From positions 124,001 to 188,000 of the forward strand of contig NZ_FNVX01000006.1 of the NCBI RefSeq assembly GCF_900104585.1: a DNA stretch of 64,000 nt. Direction: 5' to 3'. Shown here one piece after another: positions 8,286-17,608 of this stretch; the stretch's first letter is position 1, and every line of letters starts with the position of its first letter. The position numbers and the translations under genes were made by a program. The notes under the pieces were generated by a model, which did no database searches, had not been told where the DNA came from, and saw nothing but the letters and a program-made list of their open reading frames with translations. Source of the stretch: Bacteroides ihuae (GTDB lineage Bacteria; Bacteroidota; Bacteroidia; Bacteroidales; Bacteroidaceae).

Positions 8286-10874
8286 ATGAATTTTAACAAT
8301 TTTACAATTAAATCTCAAGAAGCCGTACAAGAAGCGGTGAACTTGACCCAAAGTCGGGGACAACAATCCATTGAGACGGTGCACGTGCTTCATGCTGTGA
8401 TGAAAGTGGGAGAAAACATCTCAAACTTCATTTTTCAAAAGTTGGGCATTAACAGCCAACAGATCTCTCTTGTGCTTGATAAGCAAATAGATTCTCTGCC
8501 CAAAGTATCGGGAGGAGAACCTTATCTGGGACGGGAAGCGAACGAGGTACTTCAAAAAGCAACTCAGTACTCTAAAGAGATGGGTGATGAATTTGTTTCT
8601 TTGGAGCATTTGTTACTTGCCCTACTAACGGTAAAGAGCGTTGCATCTACTATATTAAAAGATGCAGGCATGACGGAAAAAGAACTTCGTTCTGCTATCG
8701 CCGAACTTCGTAAAGGAGAAAAGGTTACGTCACAATCGAGCGAAGATACCTATCAGAGTTTGGAGAAATATGCCATCAATCTGAATGAAGCCGCCCGTAG
8801 TGGAAAGCTAGACCCCGTGATTGGACGTGATGAGGAGATACGTCGTGTACTCCAGATACTAAGTCGGCGTACAAAAAACAATCCTATATTAATAGGTGAA
8901 CCGGGAACCGGAAAGACGGCTATTGTGGAAGGATTAGCACATCGTATATTGAGAGGTGACGTGCCCGAGAATCTAAAGAACAAGCAAGTCTATTCCCTCG
9001 ACATGGGCGCACTTGTGGCAGGAGCTAAGTATAAAGGTGAATTTGAAGAACGTTTGAAGTCGGTTATCAACGAAGTGATTAAGTCGGACGGAAACATTAT
9101 TCTGTTTATTGACGAGATTCATACGCTGGTAGGTGCGGGTAAAGGTGAGGGTGCCATGGATGCCGCTAATATATTAAAACCGGCCCTCGCCCGTGGTGAA
9201 TTACGTTCCATTGGTGCTACAACACTGGATGAGTATCAAAAGTATTTTGAAAAAGATAAAGCTTTAGAGCGTCGTTTCCAGATTGTACTAGTAAACGAAC
9301 CGGATACATTGAGTACCATTTCAATTTTGCGTGGATTGAAAGAGCGTTATGAAAATCACCACAAGGTGCGTATTACCGATGATGCCATCATCGCTGCTGT
9401 GGAACTGAGTAGCAGATATATCACTGACCGTTTCTTACCGGATAAGGCTATCGACTTGATGGATGAAGCCGCTGCTAAGTTGCGCATGGAAGTAGATTCT
9501 GTTCCGGAAGAGTTAGATGAGATTTCGCGTAAAATCAAACAATTAGAGATTGAACGAGAAGCCATCAAACGGGAAAAAAATGAGTCCAAACTCAAGGTGT
9601 TAAACAAGGACATTGCTGAATTAAAGGAGCAAGAAAGTTCTTTCAAAGCAAAATGGCAAAGCGAAAAGACACTGGTCAACAAGATTCAGCAAAACAAAAT
9701 AGCGATTGAGAACCTGAAATTCGAGGCTGATAAAGCAGAACGAGAAGGTGATTATGGTAAAGTTGCCGAGATTCGCTATGGAAAACTTCAAGCGCTGGAC
9801 AAGGAAATTGAGGATACTCATCGAAAACTGCAAGAGATGCAGGGGGACAGTGCGATGATTAAGGAAGAAGTAGATGCTGAGGATATTGCCGACGTGGTAT
9901 CTCGTTGGACGGGTATACCTGTAAACAAGATGTTACAAAGCGAAAAGGATAAACTCTTAACACTTGAGGATGAACTGCATCAACGGGTTATCGGACAAGA
10001 TGAAGCCATCGAAGCCGTAGCAGATGCCGTACGTCGAAGTCGTGCCGGACTGCAAGATCCCAAACGCCCCATCGGTTCGTTCATCTTCCTAGGCACAACC
10101 GGTGTAGGTAAAACAGAGTTGGCGAAAGCACTCGCTGAGTTCTTGTTCGACGACGAAACAATGATGACTCGTATTGATATGAGTGAGTATCAAGAAAAGC
10201 ACAGCGTTTCTCGCTTGGTCGGAGCGCCTCCGGGATACGTAGGCTACGATGAAGGTGGACAACTAACAGAAGCTATTCGCCGGAAGCCTTATTCAGTAGT
10301 GCTTTTCGATGAAATAGAGAAAGCGCATCCGGATGTGTTCAACATCTTGCTACAAGTACTAGATGATGGGCGTCTGACGGATAACAAAGGACGCATGGTA
10401 AACTTCAAGAATACCATTATCATCATGACTTCTAACATGGGTAGTGCTTATATTCAGAGCCAGATGGAGAGACTCAATGATGCTAACAAAGATGTAGTTA
10501 TCGAAGAAACGAAGAAAGAAGTTATGGATATGCTCAAGAAAGCAATTCGTCCCGAATTCTTAAATCGAATTGACGAAACAATTATGTTCTTGCCGCTTAC
10601 GGAAAAAGAGATCAAACAGATTGTGCTGCTTCAAATCATCGGAGTACAAAAGATGCTTGCTTCGAATGGAGTAACATTGCAATTGACTGATGACGCAGTA
10701 GCGTTTATAGCCAAAGCCGGTTATGATCCTGAGTTCGGAGCACGTCCGGTGAAAAGAGCGATACAACGTTACTTACTCAATGATTTATCTAAAAAACTAT
10801 TGGCACAAGAGGTCGATCGAAGCAAACCGATTGTAGTCGATTCGTTTGGTGAAAAGTTAGTTTTCAGAAACTAA
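8286..10874 (+). CDS. clpB: ATP-dependent disaggregase ClpB
   Basis: 862 residues, full-length ClpB/Hsp104. Order: double Clp-N repeat (1-150), first AAA+ module with Walker A GEPGTGKT (204-211) and FIDEIHTL Walker B, the long coiled-coil middle domain (about 400-530) that distinguishes ClpB from ClpA/C, second AAA+ module with Walker A GTTGVGKT (603-610), and the Clp-D2-small domain at the end. It has no ClpP-binding IGF/L loop that I can see. With DnaK it re-solubilises aggregated proteins after heat stress. It stands alone, with a terminator at 10892-10929; no recognisable heat-shock operator was found in the 269-bp upstream gap. Confidence 0.98.
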   Translation: MNFNNFTIKSQEAVQEAVNLTQSRGQQSIETVHVLHAVMKVGENISNFIFQKLGINSQQISLVLDKQIDSLPKVSGGEPYLGREANEVLQKATQYSKEMGDEFVSLEHLLLALLTVKSVASTILKDAGMTEKELRSAIAELRKGEKVTSQSSEDTYQSLEKYAINLNEAARSGKLDPVIGRDEEIRRVLQILSRRTKNNPILIGEPGTGKTAIVEGLAHRILRGDVPENLKNKQVYSLDMGALVAGAKYKGEFEERLKSVINEVIKSDGNIILFIDEIHTLVGAGKGEGAMDAANILKPALARGELRSIGATTLDEYQKYFEKDKALERRFQIVLVNEPDTLSTISILRGLKERYENHHKVRITDDAIIAAVELSSRYITDRFLPDKAIDLMDEAAAKLRMEVDSVPEELDEISRKIKQLEIEREAIKREKNESKLKVLNKDIAELKEQESSFKAKWQSEKTLVNKIQQNKIAIENLKFEADKAEREGDYGKVAEIRYGKLQALDKEIEDTHRKLQEMQGDSAMIKEEVDAEDIADVVSRWTGIPVNKMLQSEKDKLLTLEDELHQRVIGQDEAIEAVADAVRRSRAGLQDPKRPIGSFIFLGTTGVGKTELAKALAEFLFDDETMMTRIDMSEYQEKHSVSRLVGAPPGYVGYDEGGQLTEAIRRKPYSVVLFDEIEKAHPDVFNILLQVLDDGRLTDNKGRMVNFKNTIIIMTSNMGSAYIQSQMERLNDANKDVVIEETKKEVMDMLKKAIRPEFLNRIDETIMFLPLTEKEIKQIVLLQIIGVQKMLASNGVTLQLTDDAVAFIAKAGYDPEFGARPVKRAIQRYLLNDLSKKLLAQEVDRSKPIVVDSFGEKLVFRN

Positions 10875-10891
10875 TCATACCTTCTAAAATT

Positions 10892-10935
10892 AAAAGTGAG
10901 TCACTGACTAAAAAAGGTGGCTCACTTTTCTTTTT
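10892..10935 (+). terminator. Terminator after clpB
   Basis: Arms 10892-10904 and 10917-10929 (AAAAGTGAGTCAC / GTGGCTCACTTTT, one G-T pair), followed by CTTTTTT. Confidence 0.85.
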
Positions 10936-10968
10936 TAGTACAAATGAGTGCTTTCTAACAGACTATAC

Positions 10969-11043
10969 TAGATCAGCGTGGTGAAGTAGTTAATTAAGCG
11001 TGGTGAATTAACTACTTCACCGCGCTGATCTAGTTAATTCACC
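10969..11043. repeat. Long inverted repeat with a competing third arm
   Basis: Arms 10969-10995 and 11006-11032 are 27 nt each with a single mismatch, around a 10-nt loop (10996-11005). The segment 11002-11013 (GGTGAATTAACT), part loop and part right arm, is also exactly complementary to 11032-11043 (AGTTAATTCACC), so a second, mutually exclusive hairpin is possible. The neighbouring stretch 11044-11330 holds no gene that I can recognise on either strand. Confidence 0.85.
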
Positions 11044-11333
11044 AAACCCCCTCCACAAAGCTTCTGAATCGGTTTCATAAAACTCAACAAAGAGACTTTC
11101 GTAAGCTCGTTTTTGTCAAGAGACGAATTACATATAATTAACGGAGGAAGCGCGTTCCAAAGACAAAAAGGAGTTATCGAGGTAACACATAGAAGAAATC
11201 TATTTTTCATTAGGAGTTATTCCGAAGACAAGTAGGCAAATGGGTAAAGAGAAACCGGGAGATTGCCCAACTGAACCGTTCTTTTACCCGCTTTCAGTAT
11301 CCTTTGAGTAGTTAAGTAGCCTGTGCTAGAAAA

Positions 11334-11363
11334 AAATAGGGGAAGCAAGAGCTTCTCCTATTT
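11334..11363 (-). terminator. Terminator for the histone-like gene
   Basis: Arms 11334-11346 and 11351-11363 (AAATAGGGGAAGC / GCTTCTCCTATTT, one G-T pair). On the minus strand the hairpin is followed by a T run (complement of 11331-11336), the correct polarity for the gene ending at 11469. A further 8-bp hairpin lies at 11367-11386. Confidence 0.7.
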
Positions 11364-11468
11364 ACCGTAGTTTAATCTTAAACTACTTTATGACTACACT
11401 AACAAAAGTAATACATTTACTTACCAAAGTCAAGTGTTTGAGGAAGAAAAACGTCTACTGCAAGATTA

Positions 11469-11645
11469 TTATTTCTTTGAATCTTCCAAAGATGCTTTTC
11501 TAAATTCTTTCGTCAGTTTTTCAATTTCCAATGACGCTTTACGAGCACGTGTTCCAGCAGCTTTATTTCCGTTTTCAACTTGTGCATTAGCGTCTTTAGT
11601 AAATTCAGCAACCAACAGACTCAGTTTTTCTACTACTTCTTTCAT
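11469..11645 (-). CDS. Histone H1-like DNA-binding protein
   Basis: 58 residues, too short for common ORF cut-offs. Read from ATG at 11645: it opens MKEVVEKLSLLVAEFTKDAN, continues with GNKAAGTRARKASLEIEKL (26-44) and ends SLEDSKK. The lysine/alanine-rich central segment with GTRARKASLEIEK is the hallmark of the small Hc1-like histone H1 homologues of Bacteroides. Such proteins are thought to bind and compact DNA. It has its own -7 box at 11678-11685 and its own terminator at 11334-11363, so it is a single-gene unit. The plus-strand frame covering it is a shadow. Confidence 0.88.
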   Translation of the reverse strand: MKEVVEKLSLLVAEFTKDANAQVENGNKAAGTRARKASLEIEKLTKEFRKASLEDSKK

Positions 11646-11677
11646 AATCCTTTTACGTTTTAGTTAATAATGAGCGG

Positions 11678-11685
11678 CAAAAGTA
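11678..11685 (-). promoter_or_regulatory. Putative -7 box for the histone-like gene
   Basis: Minus-strand TACTTTTG, an exact TAnnTTTG match, 33 bp before the ATG at 11645. A -33 box is not clear. Confidence 0.6.
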
Positions 11686-11778
11686 CATTCTTTCCCGAAA
11701 TAAACGTATAGAAATAATTTATTTTTTGAAATATTCAGCTAAAATACCCCTAGTGGCCGTACAAATCAATTTTTTGCC

Positions 11779-11862
11779 TACATTTGTCAAGCTGAAATAG
11801 CTTACCAATGCAGATTGCATGGAGGTTATAATCACATAAATGATTTTTGTTTTGTACATTTG
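11779..11862 (+). promoter_or_regulatory. Two tandem -7 boxes (TACATTTG)
   Basis: The same octamer TACATTTG occurs at 11779-11786 and 11855-11862, both exact TAnnTTTG matches upstream of the gene at 11909. The second is 47 bp from the ATG and is the more likely promoter. Confidence 0.5.
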
Positions 11863-11908
11863 CAAACGCTATGCATTTTAATAATATAAATCATATAACT
11901 CTCGAAAA

Positions 11909-12544
11909 ATGAGCTTATTTTCAAAATTGTTAAAGAAAGAAGCCGGCGCCAATGATAAGGTAGTAGGCAATGTAGAAGATTTTGTGTCTCTGACACGGGT
12001 CTATTTTCAGGCGGTAATAGCAGTGAATCTAGGTATTACCAACATAAACTTTGTACCTGATGTAGCCAGTTTCAAACGTATGTTCAAGATCAGTACTCAA
12101 GGAGGGAAACTTGGATTGGCCGAAAAGTCACGTGCACGCAAAATGTTGATGCAAGATTATGGCCTTAGCGAAGATTTCTTTAAAGAAATAAATGCATCTA
12201 TAAAGAAGAACTGCAAAACACAAAATGATGTGCAATCTTATCTTTTTATGTATCAAGGATTCTCTAATGATTTGATGATGCTAATGGGTAACCTCATGCA
12301 ATGGAAGTTTCGTGTGCCATCTATCTTCAAGAAATTGCTACGTAGCATGACCGAAAAGACAATACATGATGTATGCACAAAGAAGGTATGGAAAGCGGAC
12401 GAAGTTCACAAAACAGCAACCGCTGTGCGCCAATATAAAGAACGTTTAGGATACTCGGAAAAGTGGATGACAGAATACGTATACAATATCGTACTGCTAG
12501 CTAAGAAAGAGCCAAAGAATAAAAAAGAGGATACAAAATCCTAA
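11909..12544 (+). CDS. Conserved hypothetical protein
   Basis: 211 residues, basic and mostly helical by composition, with no signal peptide or membrane helix. I do not recognise the family. Visible features: a lysine-rich start (SKLLKKEAG), the central KMLMQDYGLSEDFFKEI segment, a methionine-rich stretch NDLMMLMGNLMQWKFRVP (about 125-142) and a very basic tail ending KKEPKNKKEDTKS, which could contact nucleic acid or membrane. It stands alone, with tandem -7 boxes upstream and a terminator at 12620-12645. Confidence 0.75.
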   Translation: MSLFSKLLKKEAGANDKVVGNVEDFVSLTRVYFQAVIAVNLGITNINFVPDVASFKRMFKISTQGGKLGLAEKSRARKMLMQDYGLSEDFFKEINASIKKNCKTQNDVQSYLFMYQGFSNDLMMLMGNLMQWKFRVPSIFKKLLRSMTEKTIHDVCTKKVWKADEVHKTATAVRQYKERLGYSEKWMTEYVYNIVLLAKKEPKNKKEDTKS

Positions 12545-12619
12545 TAGTCACACATTCTTAACCCTTTTATATCATAAAGTCAATCTAAAGGGAGAAAATG
12601 TTAATAAAAACATTATATT

Positions 12620-12650
12620 AAAGCGAAAGGAAATCCTTTCGCTTTTTTTT
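12620..12650 (+). terminator. Terminator
   Basis: Perfect 12-bp arms 12620-12631 and 12634-12645 (AAAGCGAAAGGA / TCCTTTCGCTTT) followed by a T run. Confidence 0.88.
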
Positions 12651-12700
12651 GTTATATTTATCCACAAAAGAACTATTAACCCATAAAAATAAGCAAATAA

Positions 12701-14797
12701 ATGAAACAAAAGAAGATGCTTTCTCTCAATCTCTCTCAGTTAAGACAATTGTATAAACAGGAATTTCCTGAACTCACTTCTATAGCTGAAAGCTGCTCCA
12801 ACGAAGCAGATTTTAGAGCGAAAATGAGTGAATACGTATCTCTTCGTTCTAAAACTGAGCATAGACAGAATGAGCAAATTCAACTTCTTATTAATTATGA
12901 CGGGAAAACCGTAACCGAACTTTCTACAGGAGAAGAACTTCCCATAAACACCTTATCTCTTCTCTGGAAATTCTTAGCTAACGGTGGAGAAAATCAAGAA
13001 TTGCCTACCGATTTATTCCTCGATTTGTTTTTCCAACTTCGCCGATTAGAAAGATTTGATACTCCTAGGCTATCAGTTGATAAGATAAAAAGATTAATGG
13101 ATAAATGGGATACAGGGTTAGATGAAGAAGTGATGCAAATACGCGCACAAAATAAAGAGCGAATGATTGAACTTTTAGTTAAAAAATTAGAGCAACGGAA
13201 GTCCGCTCACTCGCGCTATCATTTTTCGGAGAACTTATCGAAAGAAGAAAAACTGAAGCTTGTTGCAAATTGGTGGAATGATTACCGCTTTCAACTAGCC
13301 ATGGCCATCAAGAGTCCGGCAGAACTAAACAAGTTATTGAATAATTCTCTTCCGGCAGAAACGATGCGTATGTTAGGAGAAGCCCGAAAAAAAGGAATAC
13401 CGTTCTTTGCTACACCCTACTATCTTTCATTGCTCAATGTACAAGAAGAAGGCGGATACAATGATGAAAGTATCAGAAGCTATATATTATACTCTCAAGA
13501 ATTAGTCGACACCTATGGCAACATTCGTGCCTGGGAAAAAGAAGACATTGTAGAAGCAGGAAAACCCAATGCCGCCGGCTGGCTTTTACCCGAAGGACAC
13601 AACATTCATCGCCGCTATCCGGAAGTAGCGATTTTAATTCCCGATACAATGGGCCGTGCTTGCGGAGGATTGTGTGCCTCATGTCAACGTATGTATGATT
13701 TTCAGAGTGAACGTCTCAATTTTGAGCTAGAATCCCTTTTACCTAAAGAGTCTTGGGATAAAAAGCTACGCCGATTAATGAACTACTTTGAAGAGGATAC
13801 GCAATTACGAGACATTCTCATCACGGGTGGAGACGCACTGATGAGTCAGAACAAAACACTCCGCAACATCCTAGAAGCGGTGTATCGCATGGCTGCCCGC
13901 AAACAAAAAGCAAACAGCAAACGCCCTGAAGGAGAGAAGTATGCCGAGCTACAGCGCGTGCGCTTAGGCTCAAGACTACCGGCTTATTTGCCCATGCGCA
14001 TTAACGATGAGCTGGTTGAGATACTAAGAGAATTCAAAACGAAAGCATTAACTGTTGGAATACAACAATTCATCTTGCAAACTCACTTCCAAAGTCCATT
14101 GGAAGTAACTGCAGAAGCGCGAGAAGCTATAGAAAAAATTCTTTCTGCAGGATGGCTCATCACAAATCAGTTAGTATATACTGTCGCTGCATCCAGACGC
14201 GGACATACGGCGCAATTAAGACAGACGCTCAATAAACTTGGCATAGTATGTTATTACACTTTTTCTGTAAAAGGATTTAATGAAAACTATGCTGTTTTTT
14301 CTCCGAATAGTCGGTCTATGCAAGAGCAATTAGAAGAGAAAGTAGTCGGTGAGCTTACTAAAGATCAAAAAGAGGAACTTTGCACTTTACTAAAGCCGGG
14401 TGAAGATATTAAGACACATATCAATTACTTCCTAAAAAAACATCATCTGCCATTTCTGGCTACCGATCGAAGCGTGCTTAACTTACCTGCTGTAGGCAAA
14501 AGTATGACTTTCAGCACAGTAGGTATTACTGCAGACGGATGCAGAATTCTTAAATTCGGGCACGACAGTACGCGTCGACACAGTCCGGTCATAGACCACA
14601 TGGGTAATGTATATATTGTAGAGAATAAATCAATTGCAGCCTATCTCCGCCAATTAACTTCCATGGGTGAAGAGCCCGAAAACTACGCGACTATATGGGA
14701 ATATACAGAAGGAACGACAGAACCTCGTTTCAGCCTATACGAGTATCCACCGTTCCAATATTCTGTTACCAATAAAATGAGTAATTTACAAATGTAG
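12701..14797 (+). CDS. KamA family radical SAM protein (lysine 2,3-aminomutase-like)
   Basis: 698 residues, much longer than the roughly 420 of classical lysine 2,3-aminomutase. The radical SAM cluster motif is CGGLCASC, with C321, C325 and C328 (CX3CX2C). The SAM-binding GGE-like motif is TGGDAL (375-380). The aminomutase-type PLP lysine motif (PGGxGK in KAM) aligns with LPAVGK, giving K600. The first 300 residues have no counterpart in KAM; they are helical and contain no motif I know. The substrate is unknown; beta-amino acid formation from lysine or another amino acid is inferred from the family. It is alone on its strand, with a terminator upstream. Confidence 0.85.
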   Translation: MKQKKMLSLNLSQLRQLYKQEFPELTSIAESCSNEADFRAKMSEYVSLRSKTEHRQNEQIQLLINYDGKTVTELSTGEELPINTLSLLWKFLANGGENQELPTDLFLDLFFQLRRLERFDTPRLSVDKIKRLMDKWDTGLDEEVMQIRAQNKERMIELLVKKLEQRKSAHSRYHFSENLSKEEKLKLVANWWNDYRFQLAMAIKSPAELNKLLNNSLPAETMRMLGEARKKGIPFFATPYYLSLLNVQEEGGYNDESIRSYILYSQELVDTYGNIRAWEKEDIVEAGKPNAAGWLLPEGHNIHRRYPEVAILIPDTMGRACGGLCASCQRMYDFQSERLNFELESLLPKESWDKKLRRLMNYFEEDTQLRDILITGGDALMSQNKTLRNILEAVYRMAARKQKANSKRPEGEKYAELQRVRLGSRLPAYLPMRINDELVEILREFKTKALTVGIQQFILQTHFQSPLEVTAEAREAIEKILSAGWLITNQLVYTVAASRRGHTAQLRQTLNKLGIVCYYTFSVKGFNENYAVFSPNSRSMQEQLEEKVVGELTKDQKEELCTLLKPGEDIKTHINYFLKKHHLPFLATDRSVLNLPAVGKSMTFSTVGITADGCRILKFGHDSTRRHSPVIDHMGNVYIVENKSIAAYLRQLTSMGEEPENYATIWEYTEGTTEPRFSLYEYPPFQYSVTNKMSNLQM

Positions 14798-14799
14798 AA

Positions 14800-16122
14800 T
14801 TATTCTCTTTCTTCTTTGATGCGTATCACTGCATTGGCTATAATGGCTGTCAGACCACCTGTAGTGATACCCGAAGAGAAGATTCCTTTAATAGCTTGTG
14901 GAGCATGAACTAAAATATCAGGCATTAACTCTACTCCTAGCCCTAGCGATAAACTCACCGCCAAAACAAGCGTTTCTTTTCTGCCAATGTTTTGCGAAGA
15001 AACGATGCGCACTCCCGCTGCGGCAACTGTTCCAAACATGAGTAATGTAGCACCGCCTAATACAGAATCGGGCATCAATGAAAAAATAGTTCCGACTATA
15101 GGAAATAAACCTAATAGAACCAACATGGCGGCAATGTAATAGCCCACATAACGACTAGCTACGCCGGTAAGTTGAATGATACCATTGTTTTGCGCAAAAA
15201 TAGAATTAGGAAACGAGTTAAAAATGCCGGCTAGGAAAGAGTTAAAACCATCAGCCAATACACCACCCGAAACACGTTTCACATACTCTTCACCCTCAAT
15301 CGGAAGTCCGGAAATCATTGAATTGGCTGTAACATCTCCTGTTGCTTCAATGGCTGTTATCAGATAAACAAGTCCGATAGCGATAAAAGAAGAGATATTA
15401 AAGTCCAATCCGTATTTAAATGGCAGGGGGATATTAAATCCCATTAATGTATCCGTGCTCAGCGAGCTCATATCTACCTTACCCAGAAAAAGTGCCATTC
15501 CATATCCAAGGCAAATGCCCAATACAATGGAACTCATGCGTAGGTATTTGTTCTTGCAACGATTAAAGAAAAGAACGCTAAGCAGTACCAATCCGGCTAT
15601 GGAAAGATTCTCCCACGAAGCAAACGTACCGTTGTCCATTGCAGCATAGCCTCCGCCACAAGAAACAATACCCACTTTTATCAGGCTCAATCCGATAAGA
15701 AGTACTACAATGCCGGAGACCAGAGGGGTAATAATAGTGCGCAGGTATTTAAAAGTGCGACTAATTATCATCTCCACAGGAGCGGCAGCCATACAAACGC
15801 CAAAAATAAGAGGTAATCCACCAGTCAAGCCCGTAGTAATAATAGGGCCAATGAAGGAGAAGCTTGTTCCTTGAATGCAAAGTAACTTAGCACCCAGCGG
15901 GCCAAAGCGTCGACATTGAATAAAAGTAGAAATGCCGGAAGCAAACAATGACATAGACACTAAGAAACTGGTTTTCTCAACATCCAACTTCAAAGCTCCG
16001 GCTATAATCAGTGGAGGGGTGATAATGGCAACAAAAATAGCAAGCAAATGCTGCAAAGCAGCAAAAAAAGCATCTTTAAAAGGTGGGCGATCTTCTATTC
16101 CGTAAATTAAATCTGTTTTCAT
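14800..16122 (-). CDS. NCS2 family nucleobase permease (xanthine/uracil type)
   Basis: 440 residues and about 13 membrane helices. The NCS2 signature is present: FAQNNGIIQLTGVASRYVG in helix 9, and AIEATGDVTANS carrying the helix-8 glutamate that binds the purine or pyrimidine ring. The QNNG form and the following TGVASRYVG match xanthine-type (XanQ/XanP) members better than UraA. The stop is 2 bp from the convergent KamA gene. It lies 8 bp downstream of the DUF5020 gene, so the two are an operon. The exact substrate is inferred. Confidence 0.9.
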   Translation of the reverse strand: MKTDLIYGIEDRPPFKDAFFAALQHLLAIFVAIITPPLIIAGALKLDVEKTSFLVSMSLFASGISTFIQCRRFGPLGAKLLCIQGTSFSFIGPIITTGLTGGLPLIFGVCMAAAPVEMIISRTFKYLRTIITPLVSGIVVLLIGLSLIKVGIVSCGGGYAAMDNGTFASWENLSIAGLVLLSVLFFNRCKNKYLRMSSIVLGICLGYGMALFLGKVDMSSLSTDTLMGFNIPLPFKYGLDFNISSFIAIGLVYLITAIEATGDVTANSMISGLPIEGEEYVKRVSGGVLADGFNSFLAGIFNSFPNSIFAQNNGIIQLTGVASRYVGYYIAAMLVLLGLFPIVGTIFSLMPDSVLGGATLLMFGTVAAAGVRIVSSQNIGRKETLVLAVSLSLGLGVELMPDILVHAPQAIKGIFSSGITTGGLTAIIANAVIRIKEERE

Positions 16123-16130
16123 CTATGCTC

Positions 16131-16835
16131 TTAATTTAATGTCCATTTAAGAGCGATAGTAGGAATAACATAAGCTCTACCTGCATAGAAATTATTGCTA
16201 ACCTCAACTTCACTACCTACACTAAGATTGAAATCATCGCTTACACCTTTTATTTTATTTAAGTTCACCCAAAACTGAGGTTCACTCAAAAAAGTCATTT
16301 TAGAGTTAAACCATGTTTCTTCTCTCCACCAGTCAGCAAAACCACAAAAAGTGAAGAGGCCATCATTCAAATGCATGTACCACGTAGCCGTAAACTGGAA
16401 ATTATTAGGTGAGTCATTCTTTTGAATATATTTATACATAGCCATCAAGGAGAAGCCTTTGCTAAACGAAGCATTGTTATAGGTATAAGTTGCTCCGGCC
16501 AGGTAAGCATTGTTAATTGAATAGGTTTTGGCCAAACCGCCATTGTATTCGATATGAGCCGAGAAAGGGCCTTTCCAGAATTTCAGTTCACGGGCAATTT
16601 CAAAATAAGCTTGTTCTACACCATTAGAGTTATAGTCCATATCGACAAAGAAAAACGTGCTACCCCATTTATCTGGTTGGTATTTTTCAACTGTAGAGGT
16701 TAACAATGGGCGAGCTTTAAGATCTTTATTATACAAAGCCCGACCGAAATCATAGTGTAACTGAATATTTTGAGCTTCAGCGACAATGGCAGCAATCAAG
16801 AATACAAAAAGGGAAATTGTAGCAATTCTTTTCAT
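16131..16835 (-). CDS. DUF5020 family outer-membrane beta-barrel protein
   Basis: 234 residues with a signal peptide (MKRIATISLFVFLIAAIVAEAQ, cleavage near 22). The mature part is made of aromatic-rich amphipathic strands (for example STFFFVDMDYNS, FSAHIEYNGGL, NFQFTATWYMHL) and ends in IALKWTLN. This matches the DUF5020 family, which shares the Tsx nucleoside-channel fold. Being 8 bp ahead of an NCS2 nucleobase permease, it is probably the outer-membrane channel for the same substrate; that pairing is inference. A -7 box (TATTTTTG) sits at 16865-16872. Confidence 0.85.
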   Translation of the reverse strand: MKRIATISLFVFLIAAIVAEAQNIQLHYDFGRALYNKDLKARPLLTSTVEKYQPDKWGSTFFFVDMDYNSNGVEQAYFEIARELKFWKGPFSAHIEYNGGLAKTYSINNAYLAGATYTYNNASFSKGFSLMAMYKYIQKNDSPNNFQFTATWYMHLNDGLFTFCGFADWWREETWFNSKMTFLSEPQFWVNLNKIKGVSDDFNLSVGSEVEVSNNFYAGRAYVIPTIALKWTLN

Positions 16836-16864
16836 AACTAAACATATTCGATTAAATTAAGGTG

Positions 16865-16872
16865 CAAAAATA
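16865..16872 (-). promoter_or_regulatory. Putative -7 box for DUF5020-permease operon
   Basis: Minus-strand TATTTTTG, exact TAnnTTTG match, 30 bp upstream of the ATG at 16835. Confidence 0.55.
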
Positions 16873-16997
16873 GTTAATTAATTTAAGACATAGAACGTTT
16901 TGGATATGATTATAAAACTAAAAGTTAGAAGCATTTTCTCTTTTCAAGTAAAAGTGCGATATTTAGTGGCAAAAAAGAACTATTTAATAAAAGAAAG

Positions 16998-17582
16998 ATG
17001 GAATCACTCCCTATAGAAAATCATCCTTTAAATCCCTTTTTGCCTCCAAATGCCCGTTTATTAATGCTCGGTAGTTTTCCACCACAAAAGAAACGATGGT
17101 CGATGGAGTTCTATTACCCGAATCTGAATAACGATATGTGGCGTATAATGGGGATCCTTTTTTTCGAAGAAAAGGACTTCTTCCTGAACGAAGATAAAAA
17201 ATCATTCTGCCGCGAACACATCATCCGTTTTTTAGAGGAAAAAGGTATTGCTTTGTTCGATACCGCTACAGCAATACGCCGATTGCAAGATAATGCCTCG
17301 GATAAATTTCTGGAAGTTGTGCAAACAACAGACATAGGAAAACTGTTGGAACAAGTACCTCAATGCAAAGCGATTGTAGCAACCGGACAGAAAGCAACAG
17401 ACATATTGTGTGCTCAGTTACAAGTAGAAGAGCCTAAGATTGGAGATTTCTGCGAGTTCTTATATAACGAACAGGCCATAAGAATCTACCGTATGCCATC
17501 TTCTTCACGGGCTTATCCACTTTCGGTTGACAAAAAGGCATCTGCATATCGCATAATGTTCCAAGAGTTACTAATGATATAA
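16998..17582 (+). CDS. Uracil-DNA glycosylase family protein
   Basis: 194 residues. The N-terminal LLMLGSFPPQKKRWSMEFYYPN segment (21-42) and the C-terminal MPSSSRAYPLS segment (about 166-176) correspond to the two active-site motifs of the uracil-DNA glycosylase superfamily (GSFPG-type and the HPSP/SSR-type loop), as found in the mismatch- or hypoxanthine-specific branches. A third conserved block, IVATGQKATDIL, is in the middle. It presumably removes deaminated bases from DNA; which base is unknown. It lies 26 bp ahead of the ArsC-like gene. Confidence 0.8.
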   Translation: MESLPIENHPLNPFLPPNARLLMLGSFPPQKKRWSMEFYYPNLNNDMWRIMGILFFEEKDFFLNEDKKSFCREHIIRFLEEKGIALFDTATAIRRLQDNASDKFLEVVQTTDIGKLLEQVPQCKAIVATGQKATDILCAQLQVEEPKIGDFCEFLYNEQAIRIYRMPSSSRAYPLSVDKKASAYRIMFQELLMI

Positions 17583-17608
17583 ATTCACATTTAAGATAAG
17601 TATAGAAT

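Noticed and set aside
11044..11330. Hidden gene between clpB and the histone-like gene
   Set aside because: No frame of useful length or recognisable motif on either strand.
11434..11667. 77-residue plus-strand ORF
   Set aside because: It is the shadow of the 58-residue histone-like gene on the other strand, which has family signature, promoter and terminator.
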